In this document: one piece after another, positions 1-8,200 of the stretch
Numbering within the stretch: the stretch's first letter is position 1
Layout of the letters: every line of letters starts with the position of its first letter
Assembly (NCBI RefSeq): GCF_040654195.1
Contig: NZ_JBFAHM010000032.1
Span: 1 to 12,735, forward strand
Source of the DNA: Hamadaea sp013361475
GTDB lineage: Bacteria > Actinomycetota > Actinomycetes > Mycobacteriales > Micromonosporaceae
Direction of reading: 5' to 3'
DNA: 12,735 nt
Program-made: the position numbers and the translations under genes
The notes under the pieces: generated by a model
What the model saw: only the letters and a program-made list of their open reading frames with translations
What the model was told of the DNA's origin: nothing
Database searches by the model: none

Positions 1-90
1 CGTCGGGTCATGAGGGATCTCGAGCACCACACGGCGACACTCAAGTGGACCGCGACGGCCTATGATCCTTTGCATGACGATGCTCGATGA
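1..90 (+). CDS. C-terminal tail of an upstream gene (partial)
   Basis: Frame 1 is open from the window edge to a TGA at 88-90 and would encode about 29 residues ending ...YDPLHDDAR. Up to about position 61 the codons end mostly in G or C (17 of 21 by hand count), as expected for coding DNA here. It would overlap the start of the next gene, suggesting translational coupling. An alternative is frame 3, which stops at 63-65 and makes a classic ATGA overlap with the ATG at 62, but only about half of its codons end in G/C. The product cannot be identified from so short a tail. Confidence 0.35.
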   Translation, partial: RRVMRDLEHHTATLKWTATAYDPLHDDAR

Positions 91-490
91 GGCGGCGCAG
101 CGTAGCCGCGCCCGCCTGCGGCGCACTGCCGTCGGGTTCGTTGGCCTGTGGTGCGTCGCCCTGACTGCGTTTGCGAGCATCAATCTCCGGACTGGGCTGC
201 AGGCGAGGCCGTACTTGCTTCATAACGGCAGCGACGCGGGCGATCGGTTCGCGACGAATTTCACGATGGTCTCGTCGTGGCTCGGTTTGGTGGCGTCGGT
301 CGGCCTGGCCACCTGGGTCACATCGTTGGTGGTAATGACGCGGACAACCCAAATGCATTCTGTGCTGCGGACCCGCGTCCGCGTGGCGTCGGCGGTAGTG
401 CTCGTCAGCACTCCGTTCGTCACCGTCGGCACGCTCGTTGTCGCTTATCAGATGATCGTGCCGGTGATCTATTCAGGAGTGCGTTTCTGA
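62..490 (+). CDS. Small membrane protein, unknown function
   Basis: A 142-aa protein with a basic, Arg-rich N-terminus and three clear hydrophobic segments at about residues 22-40, 70-92 and 108-137, so it is probably an integral membrane protein. I recognise no enzymatic motif. The start is uncertain: in-frame ATGs lie at 62, 74 and 80 and none has a strong Shine-Dalgarno sequence, which fits coupling to the overlapping upstream frame. The TGA stop (488-490) is also the target triplet next to the adjacent IS5-like element. Excising both downstream ISs leaves the same TGA in place, so the gene appears to be full length rather than truncated by the insertion. Confidence 0.6.
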   Translation: MILCMTMLDEAAQRSRARLRRTAVGFVGLWCVALTAFASINLRTGLQARPYLLHNGSDAGDRFATNFTMVSSWLGLVASVGLATWVTSLVVMTRTTQMHSVLRTRVRVASAVVLVSTPFVTVGTLVVAYQMIVPVIYSGVRF

Positions 491-510
491 GCGCCGGTTG
501 AACAACCGGG

Positions 511-1424
511 TCAGCCTGTGGTGGCAGCGGCGGGTCGGAGGCGGCCGGTGCGGTGGTAGCGGGCCAGGCGTCTGGTCATGACGATGACCATGGCCCACTG
601 GGCCATCGCGGCATGGTGTTCGGGGTGGCGCTCGTAGTCGCGCACGGTGCGGCGGCAGCGGGTGATCCACGACAGCGTTCTCTCGACCACCCACCTGCGG
701 TGCAGAACCTGGAACCCGACCTGGTCGGCCAACTTGCGCACGATCTCCACGGCCACGCCAAGCACGTCGGCGGCCCAGTCGACGAGTTGGCCGGAGTAGC
801 CTCCGTCGGCCCAGATCCTGACCACTCGGTGAAGCAGGTGCGCAGTGCCCACAGCAGCGTGCGGGCGGCGTCACGGTCCTGCACCCCAGCAGTGGTGACC
901 AGGATGATCAGCAGCAGGCCAGTGGTATCCACGACGATGTGGCGCTTGCGGCCATTCACCTTCTTGCCCGCGTCGTAGCCGCGGCTGGTGTTGGCGACGG
1001 CCTCGGCTGCGCGCACCGACTGCGAGTCCACAATCGCCGCCGACGGTTCAGCGTTGCGGCCTTCGGCGAGGCGGACCTGTTCACGCATGCCCGAGTGCAG
1101 CCGAGTGAGCGTGCCGTCGCGGGTCCAGGTCCGGAAGTAGTGGTAGACGGTGGGCCAGGGTGGGAAGTCGACCGGTAGCGCCCGCCACACGCAGCCGTTG
1201 TGGTCGAGGTAGCGGATCGCGTCGACGATGTCGCGGCGCGGGTAGGTGACCGGCCGGCCGCCGCGGTCGCTGGTGCCTCCGGCGGGCAGGTATGCGGCGA
1301 TCAGCCGCCATTCGATGTCGCTGGTGTCGGATGGGTAGCGGCGTGGACGCGCCGTGGCCAGGTGCTCGGGCGCGGGAGCCGAGGGTGCGGCAGCGGCCTG
1401 GCCGCAGACCAGGTAGAAAGACAC
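511..1424 (-). pseudogene. IS5-family transposase, broken by a one-base frameshift
   Basis: DDE transposase of the IS5 type. The first frame carries the N-terminal domain (YPSDTSDIEW, GCVWRALPVDFPPW), the first catalytic Asp in AAIVDSQSV, and the KVNGRKRHIVVDT block. Near 823-827 it runs out of register. The rest lies in another frame: the second Asp in WADGGYSG, the catalytic Glu in RRWVVERTLSW, and the C-terminus ending at 511. Adding one G (gagtggtc to gaggtggtc) restores LRTCFTE-VVRIWADGG, so a single-base deletion is the simplest explanation. I see no classic slippery heptamer. I chose the GTG at 1424 because GAAGG lies 7 nt upstream. The frame is open back to a TTG at 1457. Confidence 0.8.
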
Positions 1425-1489
1425 GGTAGGGCCTTCGGGGTGGCATGGCTTCGACAACCACAGCCGTACTCGAAGGCCCTACCTCGTGT
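1421..1489 (-). promoter_or_regulatory. Fold-back stem enclosing the IS5 transposase RBS and start
   Basis: Arms acacggtagggccttcg (1421-1437) and cgaaggccctacctcgtgt (1471-1489) are inverted repeats with 17 paired bases and a 2-nt bulge, around a 33-nt loop. In a minus-strand transcript entering from outside the element, the 3' arm contains both the GAAGG ribosome-binding site and the GTG at 1424, so folding would hide them. IS elements are known to use such structures to avoid activation by read-through transcription. That role is inferred here. Confidence 0.5.
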
Positions 1490-1570
1490 CCTCGTGACAC
1501 CCCGAAGTAGATTCAGATTGTCGGCTCAGCCGAATCTTCCGCCCTGATCTGGTTCTTCAACGGGCACTGA

Positions 1571-3149
1571 GCTTGTCGTTTAACCCGTCTGCTCTCGTCG
1601 TTCGGTGATGCTGAGTGCGCGTTTCACGGTTTTCCCGACGTCGTAGCTGGGTGCGGGCTGCCGGTTCTTCGAGCCGGAAGGTCGTCCGGGTCCGGCCTTG
1701 CCGGGTTTTGGCGCGCTGGCGGGGTGGGCGATCTTCGGGTGGATGCGGCGAAATCCGCGGCGGACTCGCGCTGGGGTGAGCCGGTCCGGGTCGGTAGGGC
1801 GTTCCCAGGGTCGGCGGAGGTATGCGGTGAGGCTGCGGGCGAGGCGTAGCTGGGTGTGGCAGGAGATGATCAGCCAGGTCCACCGGTCGGCGGCCTGGGG
1901 TGTGCGGATCTTCGGCCGGGTCCAGCCCAGGGTCTGCTTGAGTAGCCGGAAGTGTGTTCGAGGTCGAATCTGCGCAGGTAGGACTGCCAGCTTCGGTCCA
2001 CGTCGGCGGCGGTGGCCTCGGGGATGGAGGTCCATAGCCAGACCGGTTTCGGGTCGCGGTCGCCGGGCAGGTGGTCGACCTGTAGCCGGATCAGGGTGCC
2101 TTCGATGATCGGCAGGGTGGTGTCGTGGTCGATCCAGCTGGTGCGGCGGGCCAGCCGGGGGTGGGCGCGGTTCCAGCCGGTCGCTGTCGCGGTGCCGTAG
2201 CGGCTGGTCTGCGTTGTGGTCGTGGTGTGCGGGGCCGGCCAGGTCGTCGGGTCGTTCAGCGCGAGGATGGGGCCGTGTTTGCGGGGCCGGCCGGTCGTGG
2301 CCGGGGTGCGGGCGGGTGGGGGTAGTGCCATGACCCGGTCGGAACGCAGCCGACCGAGTAGGTCGACGGGCAGGTGTGCGAGGAGGAACGCCAGTCTGGG
2401 GATGTCGTAGCCGGCGTCGCACACGATCAGGATCCGCGGGTCGCCGGGAGTGTGGTGGCCGGCTGTGATGAGGCGCTGCACGACCTGGCGCAGCTGGTTG
2501 GCGGTGACCGCGGCCATGTCGTCTGCTGGTCCGAGCCGCACCGCGTCGAGGATCGCTGTCCATGAGGTCCGGCCGGTCTCGAGGGCCGCCACGAACGAGT
2601 ACGGCCAGCCCGGGATCAGCTGCGACTGGTTCTTCGCACGGCCGTAGACGTGGCAGAACAGCCGGTCCGGGCTGGTCTGGGCGTCCGAGCGCAGCCACGG
2701 GCTGACGTCGACGGCCAGGACGATCCGCCCGTCTGCGGCTCGCGGTATTGCCAGGCCCGCGACGGCGCGGCGCAGCCGCGTGACGTCGACACGTCCGCTG
2801 CTCAGCCCGTCGTACATGCCGCCGTGGCCACGGCGGTGCTCGGGCGCCAGGACCAGGTCGACCAGCGACCTGACCTGCCCGTCGGTGCACAGCAGTGCGT
2901 CGGTGAGCTCGAACAGCGCGTCAGCGCGGGTGGTCAGAGCGCGGTAGAACTCGGTCCGGAATGCGGACAACACGGCGAGAGCCTCGACGCGGGCGGCGTC
3001 ATCGCGCACACTTATCTCCACGGCTTTGGGGTGAATCTTGGTGTCTCAGCAACATCCATGATCACGCCAAGGCCGATCTCTGTCCATAGTGCACAAAGAG
3101 CTCCCGGGCCGTAGCGGCAGCTAACGGCCGGGGAGGTTAAACGACAAGC
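1571..3149 (-). mobile_element. IS701/DDE_5-like insertion sequence, complete ends
   Basis: The element is about 1579 bp, bounded by perfect 15-bp terminal inverted repeats: gcttgtcgtttaacc at 1571-1585 and its reverse complement at 3135-3149. TGA occurs immediately outside both ends (1568-1570 and 3150-3152). The left TGA is shared with the right edge of the adjacent IS5-like element, so one IS has inserted exactly at the other's boundary. A single minus-strand transposase gene fills it and its TAA stop lies in the left terminal repeat. The family name rests on protein similarity from memory. The ends are read directly. Confidence 0.8.
1580..3009 (-). pseudogene. DDE transposase (IS701/DDE_5-like), frameshifted near C-terminus
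   Basis: The protein resembles a transposase family abundant in Streptomyces and relatives. The N-terminal block includes LSAFRTEFYRALTTRADALF. The putative catalytic residues are Asp in LAVDVSPWLR, Asp in VCDAGYDIPR and Glu in RRFDLEH. Directly after DLEHT the frame is lost at 1950-1951. The conserved continuation (FRLLKQTLGWTRPK, QAADRWTWLII, DVGKTVKRA) is in another frame down to 1580. One extra T (acttccgg to actttccgg) restores EHTFRLLKQTLGW, so a single-base deletion is likely. I place the start at the GTG at 3009 because GGAG lies 6 nt upstream. An in-frame GTG at 3021 has no comparable site. The DDE triad is retained but the C-terminal domain is not. Confidence 0.75.
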
Positions 3150-3226
3150 TGAGAAGCTCCATCCGACCGCACTGCTTGTGGCATGAGTCAATCAAGACGA
3201 CTCCAAGCAACCCGGGGCACATCAGA

Positions 3227-3254
3227 GCCTCCACCACACCCGGTGCGGTTCAGG
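3227..3254. repeat. Diverged direct repeat, copy 1
   Basis: The 28-nt stretch starting gcctccacc and ending cagg matches 5109-5136 at 24 of 28 positions in the same orientation. On the minus strand both encode a similar peptide (NRTGCGGGSD here, SRTGFGGGRD at the other copy). It follows the ISL3 C-terminal remnant and may be its 3' end or terminal region. Confidence 0.5.
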
Positions 3255-3259
3255 TCGAG

Positions 3260-3372
3260 ATGGCCTCGGGCTCGTGGAGTGGTCACAGCTCGGGCGGGCA
3301 GCCGCTGGTTGACCGATTTACGGAACCGGTAGGCGTCGCCGCGACGGTCTTGATCACCCGGTTGGCGCCCTC
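3260..3372 (-). pseudogene. ISL3-family transposase C-terminal remnant
   Basis: Minus-strand translation from 3372 gives EGANRVIKTVA. The next frame then gives DAYRFRKSVNQRL and TTPRARGHL. Together these match the ISL3 transposase C-terminus, where a Glu in an EGxNRxIK block is the third catalytic residue, followed by a DAYGFRNPxNQRLR-like segment. One base missing near 3338-3341 (gtcgcggcgac where gtcgcgcgcgac is expected) explains the frame change. No N-terminal part adjoins it. The 5' two thirds of an ISL3 transposase lie at 3982-4964 in the same orientation and correct order, beyond an intact lipoprotein gene. It may be the other half of that copy or a separate fragment. Confidence 0.6.
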
Positions 3373-3425
3373 GCCGCCAGGCGGGAGCAGACTGGCCGGT
3401 TCCACGAACGGTCAGCGCGGCCGGG

Positions 3426-3917
3426 TCAGACGGGGAACCCGAAGAGGTAGAGGACCTGCTTGTCAGCCGTCGTGTCGACGATGATCTCCAGTGGCCGTCC
3501 GCCGGTCCGATTTCCGTGATAGCCGACATAGGTATGGTCGATGGGGAAGGACCAACCCACCTCATCGGTCTTCGCGGCGAGCTGGAAGTGCGCTCGTGGC
3601 GCGCTGGTGGGTTCGCCGCCCTCCATGACGTTGGTCCTGAGGAACGACAGCATGCACTCCGAGGAGGCCGAGAAGCTGAGATAGATATCGTGTCCCCAGT
3701 CCCCGACCAAGGCGTAGTGCACATCGTCGTAGGGACAGCCAGGCATGACTAGGCCGTAGAGCTCGATGCCGTTCTCTAAGGACATGTCGCCGGAGTCGTA
3801 GGAATACGCCCGTTCGTCGTGGTGGGAACAAGCCGACACCAGGCCCGCCAACGCGACGATCACGACCGCGGCGGCCCGGCAGAGCCCTCGGCGTCCTCTC
3901 CGATCCTGGCTGATCAT
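3426..3917 (-). CDS. Putative secreted lipoprotein, unknown function
   Basis: A 163-aa protein from the ATG at 3917. It begins with an Arg-rich n-region (RRGRRGLCR), a hydrophobic stretch (about residues 15-26) and a lipobox LVSAC with the lipidated Cys at residue 30. It is therefore probably exported and anchored on the outer face of the membrane. The mature part is acidic at first (DSGDMSLENGIEL) and has two further cysteines (in PGCPYDD and SSECML) that could form a disulfide. It also has a VHYAL...YLSF strand pattern seen in other uncharacterised actinobacterial lipoproteins. I do not recognise a named domain. The frame extends upstream to 3977, but the signal peptide fits only the 3917 start. 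The gene is intact although flanked by ISL3 fragments on both sides, and its 5' side lies about 65 bp from the broken end of the ISL3 copy. Confidence 0.65.
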   Translation of the reverse strand: MISQDRRGRRGLCRAAAVVIVALAGLVSACSHHDERAYSYDSGDMSLENGIELYGLVMPGCPYDDVHYALVGDWGHDIYLSFSASSECMLSFLRTNVMEGGEPTSAPRAHFQLAAKTDEVGWSFPIDHTYVGYHGNRTGGRPLEIIVDTTADKQVLYLFGFPV

Positions 3918-3927
3918 GGCTCTGACG

Positions 3928-4964
3928 CTAGCAGGATCGGACGAAATCAGGTGCGCCGATCGTCGATGGAAGCCCAATATCCTTCCATGCTGCAGTGATC
4001 GGTGTGCCGATGCGCTTGGGCAGCAGCTTGAGGTCGTCCTGCAGTTCGGCGAGGTGGTCGTCGGACAGGCTGTCGGCCCGGCGGGTCAGCCGGTTGCGCA
4101 GCTCCCACTCGCGGTTGCCTTGCGGCCGCGCCGCCCGCGGACCTGGATGGTGACCCGGCGGCGGACCTCGGTCACCGCGGCGTTTGCGAGTTGGACGATG
4201 TGGAAGTGGTCGACGACGAGCTGGGCGTGGGGCAGGGCCTGGCGGATGGCGGACTTGAATACGGTGCTCATGTCGATCGCGACGTGGCGGACCCGCTGCC
4301 GCCAGTCGGCGGGATGGGCCGCCAGCCACTCGACGACCGCGGCGGCGGTGCGGCCCTCGACCTGTCCGAGCAGGCCCTGCCCACCGGATAGGTCGACGAA
4401 GCCGATGTGCCACCGGTCGACGATCGTCTGCCAGGACTGCGCCTGCTCGTCGTAGACCCATTTCGGTCGGCCCCGGCGGACCTCGTCGATGCCCAGGACC
4501 TCGACCGTTTCGGGCTGGACGGGCAGTACCCGGGCCGCATGCTCGGTGAACGCCGCCACGACCACCGGCCACGACACCCGGTGGTCGCGAGCGGACTGCA
4601 CAACGGTGCGCCCGGCGTCGGCGACCGCTGCCCTGGCGGATGCGCGCAACCGGACGGTCAGCCGTTTGCGGGCCGGTACCGAGCCGACCGCCTCGGTGAA
4701 CGAACGGCGCGGGCAGGACGGCTCGTCACAACGCCATCGCCGCTTGCGCCACGCCAGACTCCGCCGACGGTAACCTGTCGGCAGGTCCCGCTGCCGCGTC
4801 GTACGCCGGCCCTTCGACCGGCGCGCCCGCGTGCCGCTCTCCGGACACCGCCGCGCCGCCTCATCCGCGGTAACCAGGTAGACCACCGGCCCCACCTGCC
4901 CGTCCTCGATACCGGTGACGGCCAGGCCCTCCAGGCCCAGCAGCCGGGTCGTAGCATCACTCAT
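3928..4964 (-). pseudogene. ISL3-family transposase, frameshifted and C-terminally truncated
   Basis: The N-terminus holds the zinc-finger-like region (RCPESG, then RWRCDEPSC). The second Cys of the usual CPxCG is Ser here. A helix-turn-helix-like region follows (RLTVRLRASARAAV), then the first two catalytic Asp residues in LGIDEVRRGRPKW and HVAIDMSTVFKSA, with FHIVQLANAAV downstream. At 4118-4119 one G appears to be missing (aaggcaac where aagggcaac is expected). The frame then ends in ATASGSCATG. In the other frame the family sequence continues as GNREWELRNRL and LLPKRIGTPITAAWK to 3982, followed by 17 unrelated residues and a stop at 3928. The region with the catalytic Glu is absent, so no active transposase can be made. 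Confidence 0.8.
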
Positions 4965-5023
4965 GCCCGTGGCTCTTCACTTGTGACCAACTTGCTTCGA
5001 CACCAAGATGATCACGAAGAGCC
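3982..5023 (-). mobile_element. ISL3-family insertion sequence, truncated at its left end
   Basis: The right terminus is recognisable: the strand read inward begins GGCTCTTCGTGAT (5011-5023), a typical end for actinobacterial ISL3 elements, and lies 59 bp upstream of the transposase ATG. A subterminal palindrome GGCTCTTC/GAAGAGCC (4971-4978 and 5016-5023) lies in the same region. On the other side, ISL3 similarity stops inside the transposase near 3982 and no matching terminal repeat follows. The element has lost its 3' portion, and no target duplication can be assigned. Confidence 0.7.
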
Positions 5024-5108
5024 ATGGTGCATCTTAAGAGGACAGTCCTTATCAGACAGTCACAGCGGGTACACCGACCCCCGCAAAGTTCGTTGAGCCG
5101 ACGTCACG

Positions 5109-5136
5109 GCCTCCACCGAACCCGGTACGGCTCAGG
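5109..5136. repeat. Diverged direct repeat, copy 2
   Basis: It matches 3227-3254 at 24 of 28 positions, same orientation, about 1.9 kb apart. It lies 86 bp outside the ISL3 right terminus, so it is not part of that element as bounded here. It may mark a second, older ISL3-type remnant. Confidence 0.5.
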
Positions 5137-5228
5137 ATGAACCGGGCCCGCTCCGTCGGGAGAGCAGCTATCGCCGTCGCACGCAAGAGATAATTTGCCC
5201 CAGCTGGGCGCTGGTCCGATTTGTGATC

Positions 5229-5257
5229 TTGACTCGTCCCGGGTTCGGCTTCATGAT
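5229..5257 (+). promoter_or_regulatory. Candidate vegetative promoter of the RHS gene
   Basis: TTGACT at 5229-5234 and CATGAT at 5252-5257 are separated by 17 nt, close to the SigA/HrdB-type consensus (TTGACA, TATAAT). Transcription would begin near 5264, leaving a leader of about 30 nt before the GTG at 5293. GGGG at 5284-5287 is a modest ribosome-binding site. This is a motif match only. Confidence 0.4.
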
Positions 5258-5292
5258 GTTGCGACATTTATCGCTGCGCTCTTGGGGTTCAC

Positions 5293-8200
5293 GTGGTCAC
5301 GGGGTCTGTTAAGCGTGAGTTGTTGTCGTCTGCGTCCGCCCGCTTCAGTGCGCGGGGGCGGTTGGCACAGTTGATGAGTTTGGTGCTGGTTGCCGGGCTA
5401 TTCTCGGTGCTGCCAGCGCATCCGGCTCTCGCCGAGGGCGCGGCCGCCACCGCGCCAGACGAGTCGTCGCCTGCGACCCCGGTGGGCGTCAAGACCGCTC
5501 CGCAGGCCCAATCCGACCAGACGCAATGGTCGGCGCCGTCGGTGACGTGGCCTTCAGCGGCCAGCACGACGGTGACCCTCCCCCAAACAACGACAGCAGC
5601 AAAGACGTCCTCCTCGACAGACGCGAGCGTGTTGTCCACAGCTCCGGTGACCACCACCGTCGGCGGACTACCGGTCGCGGTCACGGCAGTCGATGTCGCC
5701 GACGGCGGTGACGTGCTGTCCGAGCGCGCATTGCAGGATGCGGCCGACGGGTCGGACATGCCGGGCGCAGTGACATTGTCGTCGATCGACCACGCGACGG
5801 CCGAGGCCGCTGGGGCAGCGGCCGGTCTGCGGGTCTCCCGCGCTGACGGCCTGAATGCCGCCGCGACCGTGGACCTCTCTGTCAACTATGCCGCGTTCGG
5901 GCACGCGTACGGCGGGGACTACGGTCCCCGTCTGCGGGCGGTGCTGGCCCCAGCGTGCGCCTTGGCAACCCCGGACCTGCCGGACTGCGCAACCCGCACA
6001 CCTCTCGTCGGCGGCAATGATGCCAAGGCGCAGTCGGTGTCGGCGCGGGTGGAACTCTCGGTCTCGGCGGGTACGACCGCTGCGCAGTCGATCGAGTCCG
6101 GACCGGGTGGTTTGGGCACCGTCGACGGCGCGGATGTCTCCGCGGCCGAGCAGGTGGTGTTGCTGGAGGCCACCGGATCCAGCGACAGTGGCACGTTCAA
6201 GAAGACCTCGTTGTCGTCGGCGTTGTCGTGGCAGGCCGGTACGTCGAGTGGCGCGTTTTCCACCTCCTACAAGCTGAATGTGCCGTCGGTGCCGGGGTCC
6301 CTGACGCCGGACATCACGTTCTCGTATTCGTCGTCGGCGGTGGACGGTAGGACCAACGCGGAGTCGGCGCAGACGTCGTGGCTGGGGGAGGGCTGGTCTT
6401 ACGAGCCGGGGTACATCGAACGGTCGTACCGGTCCTGCGCGCAGGACAAGGACACAACCCCAACCTATGCGAATGCGACCGCGGACCTGTGCTGGAACCA
6501 GGACAACGCGACCCTGGTCTGGGGCGGCAAGTCGACCCCGCTTGTGCGCGATGACGCGACGGACAAGTGGAAGATGGCCGACGGTGACGGGTCGAAGATC
6601 GAAAAGTATGTCGGCCTGGGCAACTACGGTGAGGGTGCCGAGACGTGGCAGATCACCACGGCGGACGGCACCAAGTACTACTTCGGCATGAACAAGCTGC
6701 CCACCTGGAACACGGGCAACCCGGAAACGCATTCGGCGTGGAACGTGCCGGTGTTCGCCAACCACTCCAGCGACCGCTGCTACAACAAGCGCGGCACGGG
6801 CTTCGCCAACTCGTGGTGTGTGATGACGTGGCGGTGGAACCTCGATTATGTCGTGGATCCGGCCGGGAACTCGATGACGTACTACTACCAGAAGCAGACC
6901 CCCAAGACGGGCCTGAACGGTTCGGCGACGAACCTGGTGTCGTACGACCGTGGCGGCAGTCTTCTGAAGATCGAGTATGGGATCCGGGCGGGTCAGGAGT
7001 TCACGGGCGTCAAGCCGGTGGGTCTGGTCGAGTTCACCCAAGGCGATCGGTGTCTGTCGAGTTGCTGGACGGGCGGCGGGCCGAGCCCGGTGGTCGAGAA
7101 CTGGCCGGACGTGCCATGGGACCTGGACTGTCCTCCGGTCAAGACGTCCTGCACCGGGAACGTGTCCCCGTCGTTCTGGACCTACCGTCGGCTGGCGAAA
7201 GTCACCACCAAGGTGTGGAACCACACGTTGGCCACTCCTTCCTATGTGCCGGTGGATGAGTGGGCGCTGGATCATGCGTTCCCTGCTACGAGTGAGTCGG
7301 CGACCGACCCGGCGTTGTGGCTGGACGACATCGTCCATACCGGCCTGACTGGAACCGCAGTAGCTCTCCCGACGGTGCACTTCGGTGGGAATCGGTTCGC
7401 CAACCGCGCTGGGTTCGAGGCCGTCAACACCGGGGTGAACATCCTGCGCTATCGGCTCACCCAGGTCTTCAACGAGTTCGGCGGGCTGACCGCGGTGACC
7501 TACGAGGGATCGGACTGCGGCGCAGGCACCAGCGCCCCGGACCCGGACTGGAACCCGAAACGCTGCTTCCCTCAGCAGTACACGCCGCCGGGCAACACGA
7601 CCGACGGAGGCTGGACCTGGTGGAACAAGATCCGCGTCACCCAGGTCAAGGAGCAGGACCTGGTCGGCGGCCAGCCCGACGTGCTGCACACCTACAGTTA
7701 CACCAACACCGGGTCGTCGTCGACGAACATCTTGTGGCACCACAACGATGACTCGTTTGGCTCCCGGCTGGCCGACCGGTCCTGGTCGGACTTTCGCGGT
7801 TGGTCGACGGTCACCACAGTCACCGGCACCGCAGGGTCTGGCACGATCAAACGGGAGCAGGTGTTCTTCCGGGGCTTGAACGGTGACCGCACCGACGACG
7901 GTTGGGGCACCCGCAGTGTCACCGTCACCGATTCACGTGGTGTGGCGTGGGCCGACCTTCAAAGCCGGGCCGGCGCCCTGTTGGAGGAAAAGTCGTTCAC
8001 GTTGAACGCGGCCGGGGCCGAGGTGGTCGACTCGTCGACGATCTCGTTCCCGGTCGAGTGGAGTACCGGCAGCCGCACCATCACCGGTGCGCAACCGCCG
8101 ACCCAGACCGCGTACGTTTCCGAGAACAGAGCAACGCTGTCGCGGCAGCGGCTCGCGGACTCGAACACCTACCGCTATCACAAGATCGACTACACGTGGG

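Larger units (their letters stand above)
491..1567 (-). mobile_element. IS5-family-like insertion sequence, complete ends
   Basis: The element is about 1077 bp. Terminal inverted repeats at 491-514 and 1544-1567 match at 19 of 24 positions, with cores ccggttgaacaacc and cccgttgaagaacc. A TGA triplet flanks both sides (488-490 and 1568-1570), consistent with the short target duplication (TNA type) known for some IS5 subgroups. It carries one transposase gene on the minus strand that fills most of the element, with its stop codon inside the left terminal repeat. The right boundary directly abuts a second IS. The transposase is frameshifted, so the copy is probably not autonomous. Confidence 0.8.
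3153..3425. other. Non-coding stretch with an ISL3 remnant
   Basis: No intact gene is present between the right end of the second IS and the lipoprotein stop codon. Positions 3260-3372 hold an ISL3 transposase C-terminal remnant (listed separately) and 3227-3254 a repeat shared with the region upstream of the RHS gene. I see nothing recognisable in 3153-3226 or 3373-3425. The sequence just right of 3152 joins smoothly to the end of the membrane-protein gene once the two ISs are removed in silico. Confidence 0.6.
5024..5292. other. Intergenic region upstream of the RHS gene
   Basis: No convincing gene is present. It holds a repeat copy at 5109-5136 and a candidate promoter at 5229-5257. The minus-strand frame through 5100-5267 (71 codons) contains RARFILSRTGFGGGRDV, which resembles the peptide encoded by the other repeat copy. 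I read it as decayed mobile-element sequence, not a gene. Positions 5024-5100 show nothing recognisable. Confidence 0.5.

Noticed and set aside
494..509. ccggttgaacaaccgg hairpin as a terminator of the membrane-protein gene
   Set aside because: It is part of the IS5 terminal inverted repeat, and the right end carries the related sequence, so it is better explained as the IS end.
3910..3930. GGCTCTGACG at 3918 as the missing left terminus of the ISL3 element
   Set aside because: Only the first six bases match the right terminus, flanking octamers do not repeat, and ISL3 protein similarity ends about 60 bp away. The match is likely chance.
4407..5096. A 229-codon plus-strand frame over the ISL3 transposase
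   Set aside because: It is opposite a transposase with clear motifs and is a shadow of that gene.
5668..7743. A 691-codon open frame on the minus strand inside the RHS gene
   Set aside because: It lies antisense to a clear RHS protein. Its Arg/Val/Gly-rich composition is what stop-poor high-GC antisense frames produce, and no family motif is visible.
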